NCBI GenBank assembly: GCA_963708575.1
Contig: CAVPTB010000006.1
Span: 124,001-188,000, forward strand
From: DASVWZ01 sp963708575
GTDB taxonomy: Bacteria; Acidobacteriota; Terriglobia; Terriglobales; Acidobacteriaceae
DNA: 64,000 nt
Reading direction: 5' to 3'
Shown here: in pieces, positions 26,286 through 34,395 of the stretch
How the letters are laid out: every line of letters starts with the position of its first letter
How positions within the stretch are numbered: the first letter of the stretch is position 1
Translations under genes and position numbers: made by a program
The notes under the pieces: generated by a model
Told to the model about the DNA's origin: nothing
Databases searched by the model: none
What the model saw: the letters and a program-made list of their open reading frames with translations, nothing else

Positions 26286-27581
26286 TTGGCGGCCTCCGTG
26301 TCTTCGAACCGCAAGCCCGGGATCCACGTAGCGTGGAAGACTGTCACGTACCGAAGCGTGTTGCTGGCGGCGCTGGCGGTGGTCGTGGTCTTGTGTGTGG
26401 GGATGAAGTTGGCGTTTCCGCAACTAACCGAGACCGGGATCAAGGCGGCAAACAGCCTAGGGACGCACTTGCTGGAAGCGGTGGCTGGTGCGGCAGGAAA
26501 TCAGGCGAAAACCGGAAATGCCAACTCTCAGCAGGCGCATTTTACTGCCCTTGATGGTACGGTGCGGGTCAAAAAGGCCAATGGCAACAGCTGGGTTACT
26601 GCGGATTACAGCGTTCCTCTGGAGAAGGGCGACGTAGTACAGACAAGTTCCGAAGGAATGGCGAAGATTGTTTTTAATGATGGAACGAATTACACGGTGA
26701 AACAGGATTCCCTGATCGTAATTGAAGAAAGTTCCACGAACGACCAGGCGCAGACCAGTGTCGCGGTTGCGGTGAGTACTGGGACCGTGGATCTGGCGAC
26801 CGCGACTTATGTCGAAGGGTCGAAGTCGCAGGTTATCGTGGCTGGTGCAACCGCTTCTCTGGCGCCTGATAGCGCGGCCATGGTGCACAACGATCCCAAG
26901 GGAGACCAGCACGAAATTCTGGTCAAAAAAGGTACTGGCGAGGTCACACGCAACGGCGAGACGGTCCGCCTGGCCGACTGGGAAAAGGTGAACTTTCAGG
27001 ATCAAGGCAAGCACATGGACAAGTTGAAGGAAATCGGCCCGCCCACCCCGATTTCTCCAGCGAATATGATGCCCATTTTTGTGTCCCAAGATCCGAGGCC
27101 GATCGAGTTCTCCTGGACGCCCATGACCAACGCGGTGGGGTATCGATTGCGCATCTCGAAAAACCCATATTTTTCGTCAACCATCGTCGATCGACCGGTG
27201 AAGACCGCTGACGTGATGGTTTCCGGCTTGATGCAGGGAGCCTACTACTGGCTGGTGCAGTCGGAAGATGCGCAGGGCAAAGAGTCGGTGGAGAGCGAAA
27301 AGAACCGTTTCACTCTTATTCCACGGGGGAAAGACACCGATGCCATCAATCTGGACCTCGATCCGTTTATTCAGCACGGTCACGTCATTGAGTTGACAGG
27401 CAAGACGGAAGTGGGAGCCCGAGTGATGGTAAATGGCCGGGAAGTTCCGATGATCGGGAACGACGGCGGCTTCCACTATTTCACTCCTCCGCTTCCGGCG
27501 GGCGAGAGCACCATAACCGTGACCGCTCAGAATGCAAAGGGTGGAGTGAATACTTTGCAGAAGAAAGTTGTGATTCAGTAA
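26286..27581 (+). CDS. FecR-domain membrane-anchored envelope protein
   Basis: A 431-residue protein with one N-terminal membrane segment (residues 25-43, SVLLAALAVVVVLCVGM). Residues 85-230 match a FecR domain: HFTALDGTVRVKKANG, LEKGDVVQTSSEGMAKIVF, YTVKQDSLIVIEESS. The rest contains a fibronectin/Ig-like region (IEFSWTPMTNAVGYRLRIS) and a second strand-rich segment ending in AGESTITVTAQNAKG. FecR domains here probably act as structural or peptidoglycan-proximal modules, not iron sensors, since no sigma factor is near. The TTG start is tentative; a GTG at 26298 is close. It precedes the rod operon by about 160 bases. Confidence 0.8.
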   Translation: MAASVSSNRKPGIHVAWKTVTYRSVLLAALAVVVVLCVGMKLAFPQLTETGIKAANSLGTHLLEAVAGAAGNQAKTGNANSQQAHFTALDGTVRVKKANGNSWVTADYSVPLEKGDVVQTSSEGMAKIVFNDGTNYTVKQDSLIVIEESSTNDQAQTSVAVAVSTGTVDLATATYVEGSKSQVIVAGATASLAPDSAAMVHNDPKGDQHEILVKKGTGEVTRNGETVRLADWEKVNFQDQGKHMDKLKEIGPPTPISPANMMPIFVSQDPRPIEFSWTPMTNAVGYRLRISKNPYFSSTIVDRPVKTADVMVSGLMQGAYYWLVQSEDAQGKESVESEKNRFTLIPRGKDTDAINLDLDPFIQHGHVIELTGKTEVGARVMVNGREVPMIGNDGGFHYFTPPLPAGESTITVTAQNAKGGVNTLQKKVVIQ

Positions 27582-27738
27582 GCAGGGCAAGGATTCGCGG
27601 GTCGGAACCCTTGATGCCAGAACTTTAGTGCGGGTCGCAGTCTGCATTTATCACATAGAATTAGAGATAAGGCTGCCTCGCTAAGGTTTTGAAGCACAAC
27701 CTGGAACGACCTAGTTCACCAGAGAGAAAAGTGTAGTC

Positions 27739-28803
27739 ATGTCAAATAATGGGTTTCATTCCAACGGTTCGCGCATGCACAACATGCGGTCGTTGTTTAG
27801 CGTATTTTCCAGCGACCTTGCCATCGACCTCGGTACAGCCAACACCCTGGTGTATGCGCGCGGCAAAGGCATCGTCGTAAACGAGCCATCCATCGTGGCC
27901 ATCAACAAGAATACCGGCGAAGTCGAAGCGGTCGGCAAGGAAGCCAAAGAAATGCTGGGCCGAACGCCGGGCAACATTGTGGCCATCAAGCCAATGAAGG
28001 ATGGAGTGATTGCCGACTTCAAGGTTACCGAAAAAATGTTGAACTACTTCATTCAGAAAGCGCACAACCGTAAGATGCTGGTGCACCCGCGCATCGTGAT
28101 TGGCGTGCCTTCTGAAATCACCCAAGTGGAAAAGCGCGCGGTCATGGATTCGGCCTACCGCGCGAAAGCCAGCGAAGTGCATCTCGTCGAGCAGGCCATG
28201 GTGGCGGCTATCGGCGCGGGTCTTCCCATCACCGAGCCCAGCGGCAACATGGTGGTGGACATCGGCGGCGGCACGACTGATATCGCGGTCATTTCTTTGA
28301 GCGGCATCGTTTACTCACGTTCGGTGCGCATGGCCGGTAATCAGATGGACGAAGCCATCATGAATTACCTGAAGCGCAAATATAACCTGCTGATCGGCGA
28401 ACGCACGGCGGAGCAGATCAAGATCGATATCGGATCAGCCTACCCGCTGGACAAGCCGCTCACCATGGAGATCAAAGGTCGGAACCTGATCGAAGGCGTT
28501 CCCAAGACCATTACCGTCGATGACAGCGAAGTTCGGGAAGCGCTGAGTGAATGTGTATCGACCATCATGAACGCGATTCGCGTGGCGCTCGAGCGTACGC
28601 CACCTGAGTTGTCCGCTGATATCAGTGATCGCGGTATTGTCCTTACCGGCGGCGGCGCGTTGTTGAAGAACCTCGACAAGCGTATTCGCGAAGAAACCGG
28701 CTTGCCGGTTTCGATTGCCGATGATCCCCTGTGCAGCGTGGTACTTGGCACCGGCAAGATGCTTAGCGATTTCAAACTGCTCAGAAAAATCTCGATCGAA
28801 TAG
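27739..28803 (+). CDS. mreB: Rod-shape-determining actin homologue MreB
   Basis: A 354-residue actin-fold ATPase. AIDLGTANTLVY (phosphate 1), VVDIGGGTTDIAVIS (phosphate 2) and GIVLTGGGALLKNL (adenosine) are all present. MreB filaments organise the elongasome at the membrane. It starts the operon mreB-mreC-mreD-mrdA-rodA. The 110-base gap before mreC contains a palindromic repeat cluster (28806-28910). Confidence 0.98.
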   Translation: MSNNGFHSNGSRMHNMRSLFSVFSSDLAIDLGTANTLVYARGKGIVVNEPSIVAINKNTGEVEAVGKEAKEMLGRTPGNIVAIKPMKDGVIADFKVTEKMLNYFIQKAHNRKMLVHPRIVIGVPSEITQVEKRAVMDSAYRAKASEVHLVEQAMVAAIGAGLPITEPSGNMVVDIGGGTTDIAVISLSGIVYSRSVRMAGNQMDEAIMNYLKRKYNLLIGERTAEQIKIDIGSAYPLDKPLTMEIKGRNLIEGVPKTITVDDSEVREALSECVSTIMNAIRVALERTPPELSADISDRGIVLTGGGALLKNLDKRIREETGLPVSIADDPLCSVVLGTGKMLSDFKLLRKISIE

Positions 28804-28805
28804 AA

Positions 28806-28910
28806 CCAGTTCCAAGTTTCAGGTTTCGAGTTGTGCGCTTGAAAGAGAGGGGCGAGAGCCTCTCGCAACTTGAAACTCTCGAAACTTGAAACTCGAAACT
28901 CTGAAACTGG
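28806..28910. repeat. Palindromic repeat cluster between mreB and mreC
   Basis: The segment opens CCAGTTCCAAGTTTCAGG and ends with a matching complement AACTCTGAAACTGG. In between, GAAACT-type units recur (28881-28908) and a GAGAGG/CCTCTC hairpin occupies the centre (28845-28864). The whole could fold into one branched hairpin inside the operon mRNA. It resembles REP-like intergenic elements. Confidence 0.6.
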
Positions 28911-28914
28911 TGTC

Positions 28915-30162
28915 ATGGAATCCGTTCTCGGCCGTTATCGTAATCTGGTGATTCTCGTTGGAGTCCTGTTTCTGCAGGTTCTTGGCCTCGCCGTCCAGGT
29001 CAAGCGCTCCTCCGACAATGAACCCACACGCCTCATCCGCATATGGGCCGTGAGCGCGGTCACCCCGCTGGAAAAAGGTCTGGTTGGTATACAGCACGGT
29101 ACCCGCAATCTGTGGGGAAACTACTTCTACCTGCGCGGCGTTCGCCAGGAGAACCGTGAGTTGCGGCAGCAGATCGAACAGCTTCGCATTGAGCAGGTTC
29201 GGCTGAGCGAAGACGCCATGCAAGCGCGAAGGTTGCAGGCGCTTCTGGGTTTCAAGGAGCAATTCATTTCGCGAACTCTGCCCGCGCAGGTCATCGGATC
29301 GAGCGGCAGCGAGCAATCACGATCTATCTATATCGACAAGGGCGCGCGGGATGGGCTTAAGCAAGACATGGCAGTCATTACCGCTGACGGTGTGGTTGGC
29401 AAGGTGCTTCGAGTCTTTAACGGTACTTCCCAGGTTTTGCTGATCAACGATCAGACCAGTGGAGTCGGCGCCATTCTGGAGAAGTCGCGACTGCAAGGTG
29501 TTTTGCGGGGAACGGCTGCAGGAGAAGTTGTTCTCGAAAATGTGATGTCCGACGAAACGGTGCAGCCGGGAGATACGGTGCAGACGAGCGGTGGCGATCA
29601 AATTTTTCCCAAGGGCCTGCCAATCGGAACAGTCGGCAAGGTGTCGCAAGGGCACGAACTTTTCTTGAACATCAGAGTGAAGCCAACTGCGGACTTAAGC
29701 CGCCTCGAAGAAGTTTTGGTCATCACTCAGCAGGAAGAAAAGCAGCCAGACGTTGCAGATAACGGACAGCGCATCCGGGCCGCTGATATTCTGGCGCAGC
29801 GACTGCCTTCAGTTCCAGATTCCGCCGAGGGACAAAACAATCCATTTGCGACGCCGCCTCCGACCAGTGGCTTGAAGTTCGCCGTGCCACCACCGACGTC
29901 CATGCTGCCGCCAAATGGAACAAGTCAGAAGTCTGCCGGATCTACTCCGACACAGAGCAATTCGGCTGGCCCAGGGGCTAAGCCGACAGTTCCCGGGAAA
30001 AATCCCAGTGGGGTCGGGCTGACAAATTCGACAACTTCGAAGCCGGTGACGCCCACCGGTAACTCTGTGCCGAAGGTCAACAAGCCGCCGGTGGTTAAAT
30101 CCGCAACTCCAAGCGAAACTCAAACTGCGCCGACAACCACGCCGGAGAGCAACCCTCAATAG
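28915..30162 (+). CDS. mreC: Rod-shape-determining protein MreC with long Pro/Thr-rich tail
   Basis: A 415-residue protein with one membrane helix (about 11-29), a coiled coil (RQENRELRQQIEQLRIEQV, about 75-110) and the MreC beta domain (AQVIGSSGSEQSRSIYIDKG through PKGLPIGTVGKV, about 120-275). The last 130 residues are Pro/Ser/Thr-rich and lack structure. MreC links MreB to PBP2 in the periplasm. The upstream start at 28870 is set aside because those codons lie in the repeat cluster; ATG 28915 begins the conserved part. Confidence 0.95.
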   Translation: MESVLGRYRNLVILVGVLFLQVLGLAVQVKRSSDNEPTRLIRIWAVSAVTPLEKGLVGIQHGTRNLWGNYFYLRGVRQENRELRQQIEQLRIEQVRLSEDAMQARRLQALLGFKEQFISRTLPAQVIGSSGSEQSRSIYIDKGARDGLKQDMAVITADGVVGKVLRVFNGTSQVLLINDQTSGVGAILEKSRLQGVLRGTAAGEVVLENVMSDETVQPGDTVQTSGGDQIFPKGLPIGTVGKVSQGHELFLNIRVKPTADLSRLEEVLVITQQEEKQPDVADNGQRIRAADILAQRLPSVPDSAEGQNNPFATPPPTSGLKFAVPPPTSMLPPNGTSQKSAGSTPTQSNSAGPGAKPTVPGKNPSGVGLTNSTTSKPVTPTGNSVPKVNKPPVVKSATPSETQTAPTTTPESNPQ

Positions 30163-30163
30163 C

Positions 30164-30682
30164 GTGCCCATCACTTACACATCGAACGAGCAGATTGAGG
30201 TCTACCGCTTCAGTATTCCGGCGGCGATTGGTATTCCGCTGGCGGCAGTTGCGATTCAGGCCTTCCTGCCGCGATGGCTGCCTTTTTTCAATATCTTCGA
30301 CCTGCCTTTTCTGGTAGTGATCTTCTTTTCGGTGGCGCGGCGTAGTCCGGTTACCGGACTGTTGACTGGCGCCGCAATTGGACTGCTCCAGGATTCGCTG
30401 ACGATCCACCCGCTCGGTTTGTTTGGGATTGCGAAAACTGTCGTGGGCTACGCCGCTTCGTCGCTCGGGGTAAAGATCGACGTGGAGAACGCTGGTTCCC
30501 GGTTTTTGGTGACGCTGTTCTTCTATGTCGTCCACGAGATTGTTTACTTTGCAGTAGCGCGAGGGCTGGTTCGACTCAGCTTGCAGTGGAGTTGGCCGCA
30601 CGAGCTGCTCGCGGCGTTGGCGAACGCCGTGGTAGCGGTGGGGCTTTTCGCTCTGCTCGATCGATTCAAGCAACGCACGTGA
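30164..30682 (+). CDS. mreD: Rod-shape-determining protein MreD
   Basis: A 172-residue inner-membrane protein with about five helices (IGIPLAAVAIQAFL, LPFLVVIFFSVARR, TGLLTGAAIGLLQDS, FLVTLFFYVVHEIVYF, LANAVVAVGLFALL). LLTGAAIGLLQDSLTIHPLG is a typical MreD segment. It starts with GTG one base after the mreC stop, so translation is probably coupled. About 190 bases of non-coding DNA follow before mrdA. Confidence 0.93.
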   Translation: MPITYTSNEQIEVYRFSIPAAIGIPLAAVAIQAFLPRWLPFFNIFDLPFLVVIFFSVARRSPVTGLLTGAAIGLLQDSLTIHPLGLFGIAKTVVGYAASSLGVKIDVENAGSRFLVTLFFYVVHEIVYFAVARGLVRLSLQWSWPHELLAALANAVVAVGLFALLDRFKQRT

Positions 30683-30872
30683 GTATGAAGATGCCGCGGC
30701 GGTTCGAAGCTCTCAATCCCGTAAGCCTTTCGCACTTTCGTCACCCTGAACCAACAATGGGTTGGGGTATACGGGACTACAATAAGGACAATCTCTTCCT
30801 GGGAAATGGTGGATGTAGGGACCTGATTGGTCGTGTCTCGCGACAATCGGACTGCTCGGAGTGTGAAACCTG

Positions 30873-32843
30873 ATGTTTGGCCGCGACGAAAAAGTATCGG
30901 CGATCCGACTGACCTCGGTGCAGTACATCGTTCTCGCCATTTTCTTGATTCTGGTCTGGGGACTGTGGCGGTTGCAGGTGATGCAGAGCGATATGTACTC
31001 TTCGCTGGCGGAAAAGAACCGCGTGCGCAATGTTCCGATCTTGGCACCTCGCGGCAAAATTCTGGATCGTGAAGGCCGCATCATCGTCGATAACTATCCT
31101 TCTTTTTCCGCCTTGCTGTTGCGTGATTCTTCGCATGACCTGGTAGCGGATTCCGATCTGATCGCTCAGGGCTTGCACCTCGATCCGAAAGACATTCGCG
31201 ATCGAGTAAGGCACTTCGCCGGCATGCCGCAGTACCAGCCGATCTATTTGAAAGACGACATCACACCCGATGAAGTTGCTTTTATCGAATCGCATCGTAA
31301 CGAGTTGCCTGAACTCGACACCATCATGGCGCATCGACGCCTCTATCCGCGAAACGGGTTCATGGCGCACCTGGTTGGCTATGTTGGTGAAGTCAGCGAA
31401 GACATGCTCAACCAGGCACAGTTCGAGCTGTACAACCCGGGCGACGTGGTGGGGAAGTCGGGAGTTGAGCTGCAGTACAACCAGATTCTGATGGGCAAGA
31501 ACGGCTCTCGCCAGGTACTGGTCAACAGTCGCGGGCGTGAGATGGGCCAACTGGAAGAAAAACCAGCAGAGCCCGGAAAACAGCTCAAGCTGACGGTAGA
31601 TATCGACCTTCAGATCGCGGCCGAGCAGGCCTTGGCTGGCCGGAACGGCGCGATTGTAGCGATGGATCCGCGCAATGGAGAAATCCTGGCGATGGTGAGC
31701 CGGCCCACGTTCGATCCGAACGACTTTGCGGTGCGTGTGTCTCGCGATGAGTGGACTAAGCTGGTCACCGATGACGACCACCCGCTCCTGAATAAAGCAA
31801 TTCAGGCGCAGTTGGCGCCGGGATCGACATTCAAGATCATCATGGCAACCGCTGGTTTACAAGAAGGTGTTGCCCAGGACATGCATGTGATTTGTAACGG
31901 AGGCGCGACCTTTTACGGCCGCTATTTCAAGTGCTGGGTCACAGCGGAGCACCGGTCGCATGGAGTAGTTGATATCAGCAAAGCGATTTATCAGTCGTGC
32001 GACGTTTTCTTTTATACGCTGGCGGAACGCCTCGGCATTGGGCGCATTGCGCAGTACGCGACCGCTTTCGGATTGGGGCAGAAGTCGGGAATCGATCTTC
32101 CACAGGAAGTTTCCGGAGTCATGCCCTCCGAGGAGTGGAAGATTCGGAACTTCAAACAGAAATGGTATGCGGGTGAGACGATTTCCGTCGGAATCGGACA
32201 AGGGGCTGTAGCTGCTACACCGATTCAATTGGCGCGCGCTATCGGCGCAATCGCGAGCGGAGGATTGCTGGTGCGGCCGCATGTCACCAACCCCAGCGAT
32301 CTGCCGGCGAACATCGTGCCAGTAGGGAACCAGCAGGACAAGGTACAGATCCCGATTGATCCCAAGAATTGGGAGATCATTACCGACGCCATGGCGGACG
32401 TGCCCACGCCGTTGGGTACGGCGCCCAGCGCGCATCTTCAGGGAATTGATTTCGCCGGAAAAACAGGCAGTGCGCAGACCGTCAGCAATGCGCTGAAGGC
32501 GAAAACCGCGAACGGGAAATCGAAGTTCAAGGACAACGCCTGGTTTGTCGGAGTTACTCCGCGGCGAAGCCCTGAGATTGTCGTGGCCGTTCTATTCGAG
32601 GGCGGTGAGCACGGACAGTTTGCGGCTCGTATCGCGGCCCAGGTCATCAAGGCCTATGTGGAGAAGCAGCAACGTGAGCCTAACAAAGTGGCGAACTCCT
32701 CCGGCAAGGTGGAGATTGGGGCGGTCTGGAACTCAAGCGCTCCAGACGGGTCGGATGACGACGAGTTGAAAGCAGGGAAATTTTCGATTGAAGTGCCCAA
32801 GAAGCGGATGCCTTTGGCTACGGCTGCTCCGGGGATTGAATAA
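30873..32843 (+). CDS. mrdA: Penicillin-binding protein 2 (class B transpeptidase)
   Basis: A 656-residue enzyme. One N-terminal membrane helix (about 15-33) is followed by the dimerisation domain (APRGKILDREGRIIVDN) and the transpeptidase domain. Catalytic Ser318 is in PGSTFKI with Lys321; SCD starts at Ser375; the KTGSAQ motif begins at Lys530. PBP2 cross-links peptidoglycan for cell elongation with RodA. C-terminal 60 residues are Ser/Asp-rich with no conserved fold. Confidence 0.96.
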   Translation: MFGRDEKVSAIRLTSVQYIVLAIFLILVWGLWRLQVMQSDMYSSLAEKNRVRNVPILAPRGKILDREGRIIVDNYPSFSALLLRDSSHDLVADSDLIAQGLHLDPKDIRDRVRHFAGMPQYQPIYLKDDITPDEVAFIESHRNELPELDTIMAHRRLYPRNGFMAHLVGYVGEVSEDMLNQAQFELYNPGDVVGKSGVELQYNQILMGKNGSRQVLVNSRGREMGQLEEKPAEPGKQLKLTVDIDLQIAAEQALAGRNGAIVAMDPRNGEILAMVSRPTFDPNDFAVRVSRDEWTKLVTDDDHPLLNKAIQAQLAPGSTFKIIMATAGLQEGVAQDMHVICNGGATFYGRYFKCWVTAEHRSHGVVDISKAIYQSCDVFFYTLAERLGIGRIAQYATAFGLGQKSGIDLPQEVSGVMPSEEWKIRNFKQKWYAGETISVGIGQGAVAATPIQLARAIGAIASGGLLVRPHVTNPSDLPANIVPVGNQQDKVQIPIDPKNWEIITDAMADVPTPLGTAPSAHLQGIDFAGKTGSAQTVSNALKAKTANGKSKFKDNAWFVGVTPRRSPEIVVAVLFEGGEHGQFAARIAAQVIKAYVEKQQREPNKVANSSGKVEIGAVWNSSAPDGSDDDELKAGKFSIEVPKKRMPLATAAPGIE

Positions 32844-32928
32844 CTGGAATCAGCAATCGGCATCCAGTAAAGACTTAAACGGCGAGCCCAGAGGTTCACA
32901 GGGATTAGGAAGTTGTTGAGCTAAGAGA

Positions 32929-34014
32929 ATGTCACGTTACGTTTCATTTCGCGATTTTGACTGGCTGCTCTTCGTATTCATCCTCATGATCTGTGGACTG
33001 GGGGTGTTGGAAATTCGCAGCGCGACCATGCACACCAAGTTTGCGGGCGCTCATATCAGGCAGGTTTATTGGATTCTGGGTGGTGTGGGCGCCATGTTCC
33101 TGATGAGCATCGTGAACTATCAGGTGCTGCTAGAGCGGGTGCATTGGATGTACATCGTGTCCATTGCATCGCTGATGTCGGTCATGGTTTTCGGACAAAA
33201 GTACTTGGGAGCGCGGCGCTGGGTCAAAATGCCGGGTGGCGGGCACTTTCAGCCTTCGGAGTGGGTGAAGCTCATCCTGATTCTCTCTGTCGCCAAGTAT
33301 TTCGCCGATCTGCATCAGCGGGAGCTTTCTTGGCCGGACTTTATGAAGGCCGGTGCGATTGTTGGTATACCCATGCTGATGGTTCTGGCGCAACCGGACT
33401 TAGGCACGGCGCTGACCTATCTCCCAATCGCTATCATGGGGCTGTTTCTCGGGGGACTGCGGTTAAAGCAAGCCGCAGCTGTGCTTCTCCTAGCGGGCCT
33501 GATGATGCCCGTCGCCTTCCATGTTCTCAAGCCCTACCAACGGGAGCGGCTGACCAGCTTCATGCAGCCCGACGCTGACAGCCAAGGCTCCGGGTACCAA
33601 GTGATACAGTCTCTGATCGCTGTGGGTTCAGGTGGAATCTGGGGTAGTTCGGCCGGGTCCCAGACCCACCTTTCTTTCCTCCCAGTTCCCCAAACGGACT
33701 TCATTTTTGCCGCGTTCGCCGAGGAACACGGATTTGTGGGCGCGCTAAGTGTAATGCTGCTATACTTTATCGTGCTGATGCGTTTGACGCAGAATGCGCA
33801 GACAGCGCCCGACCGCGCTGGCACATTCGTCGTCATGGGTGTGGTGGCTGTGCTTAGCTTCCATATTCTGGTCAACGTCGGCATGGTAGTCGGCTTTATG
33901 CCGGTCACCGGAATACCTTTGCCCTTAATGAGTTACGGCGGGTCTTCTGTCTTGTTCATGTTTCTGGCGCTGGGAATTGTCATGAATGTAAGAATGCGCC
34001 GATTCGTGAACTGA
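32929..34014 (+). CDS. rodA: SEDS-family peptidoglycan glycosyltransferase RodA
   Basis: A 361-residue membrane protein with about ten helices. GARRWVKMPGGGHFQPSEWVK, LMVLAQPDLGTAL, SQGSGYQVIQSLIAVGSGGI and LMSYGGSSVLF are RodA/FtsW signatures. SEDS proteins polymerise lipid II together with a class B PBP, here mrdA immediately upstream. The gene ends the rod operon; a 381-base structured leader then precedes rng. Confidence 0.97.
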   Translation: MSRYVSFRDFDWLLFVFILMICGLGVLEIRSATMHTKFAGAHIRQVYWILGGVGAMFLMSIVNYQVLLERVHWMYIVSIASLMSVMVFGQKYLGARRWVKMPGGGHFQPSEWVKLILILSVAKYFADLHQRELSWPDFMKAGAIVGIPMLMVLAQPDLGTALTYLPIAIMGLFLGGLRLKQAAAVLLLAGLMMPVAFHVLKPYQRERLTSFMQPDADSQGSGYQVIQSLIAVGSGGIWGSSAGSQTHLSFLPVPQTDFIFAAFAEEHGFVGALSVMLLYFIVLMRLTQNAQTAPDRAGTFVVMGVVAVLSFHILVNVGMVVGFMPVTGIPLPLMSYGGSSVLFMFLALGIVMNVRMRRFVN

Positions 34015-34395
34015 AGCGGACGGAAGAAGGCAAAGAGAGTTGCCGCGCTTGCCACCGGCGGCTAAATTCAAGATTACGAACGCCCTCGCGTAAAGAGGGC
34101 AATCACCGGCCAGCAGAGTGAGAGGCCGGACAGGATTGAAAGCTAGGCGTATCCGGGCAGGTAACGGCCCCCTCCCAGAGTGGAGAGAGCGGTCACAAAC
34201 CCCGGGCGCAATTGCGATACGTGAACAAGAGTTTCCAGCTTGTCGAACGATTGTGGTATCGGGGGAATCCCCCTAGCCCAGGTTGTCTTCATCATCTGAA
34301 GACGATCATCGCAGAGCTCCACCCTGTCCCGCTGTTTCCCTCCACTGTTCCGGTGAATCCTGCAGACTGATTAACAGCGCAGGCCCGGAGTAAGT
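34015..34395 (+). promoter_or_regulatory. Structured 381-base leader upstream of rng
   Basis: No gene is supportable here. The RNA would form several hairpins: GCCCTC/GAGGGC (34082-34100), CCGGCC/GGCCGG (34106-34129), GGGGG/CCCCC with a three-base loop (34261-34273), and GTCTTCA/TGAAGAC (34285-34303). A long folded 5' leader is known to allow RNase E to regulate its own mRNA in enterobacteria. I did not match it to a named riboswitch or ncRNA family. Confidence 0.45.

Noticed and set aside
30777..31781. A 334-codon antisense ORF within mrdA
   Set aside because: The sense frame carries the full PBP2 motifs; the antisense frame has none.
34015..34395. Possible RNase P RNA in the rng leader
   Set aside because: A CAGGTAACG-like stretch (34148-34166) recalls RNase P, but the conserved GAGGAAAGTCC core and the overall pairing are missing.
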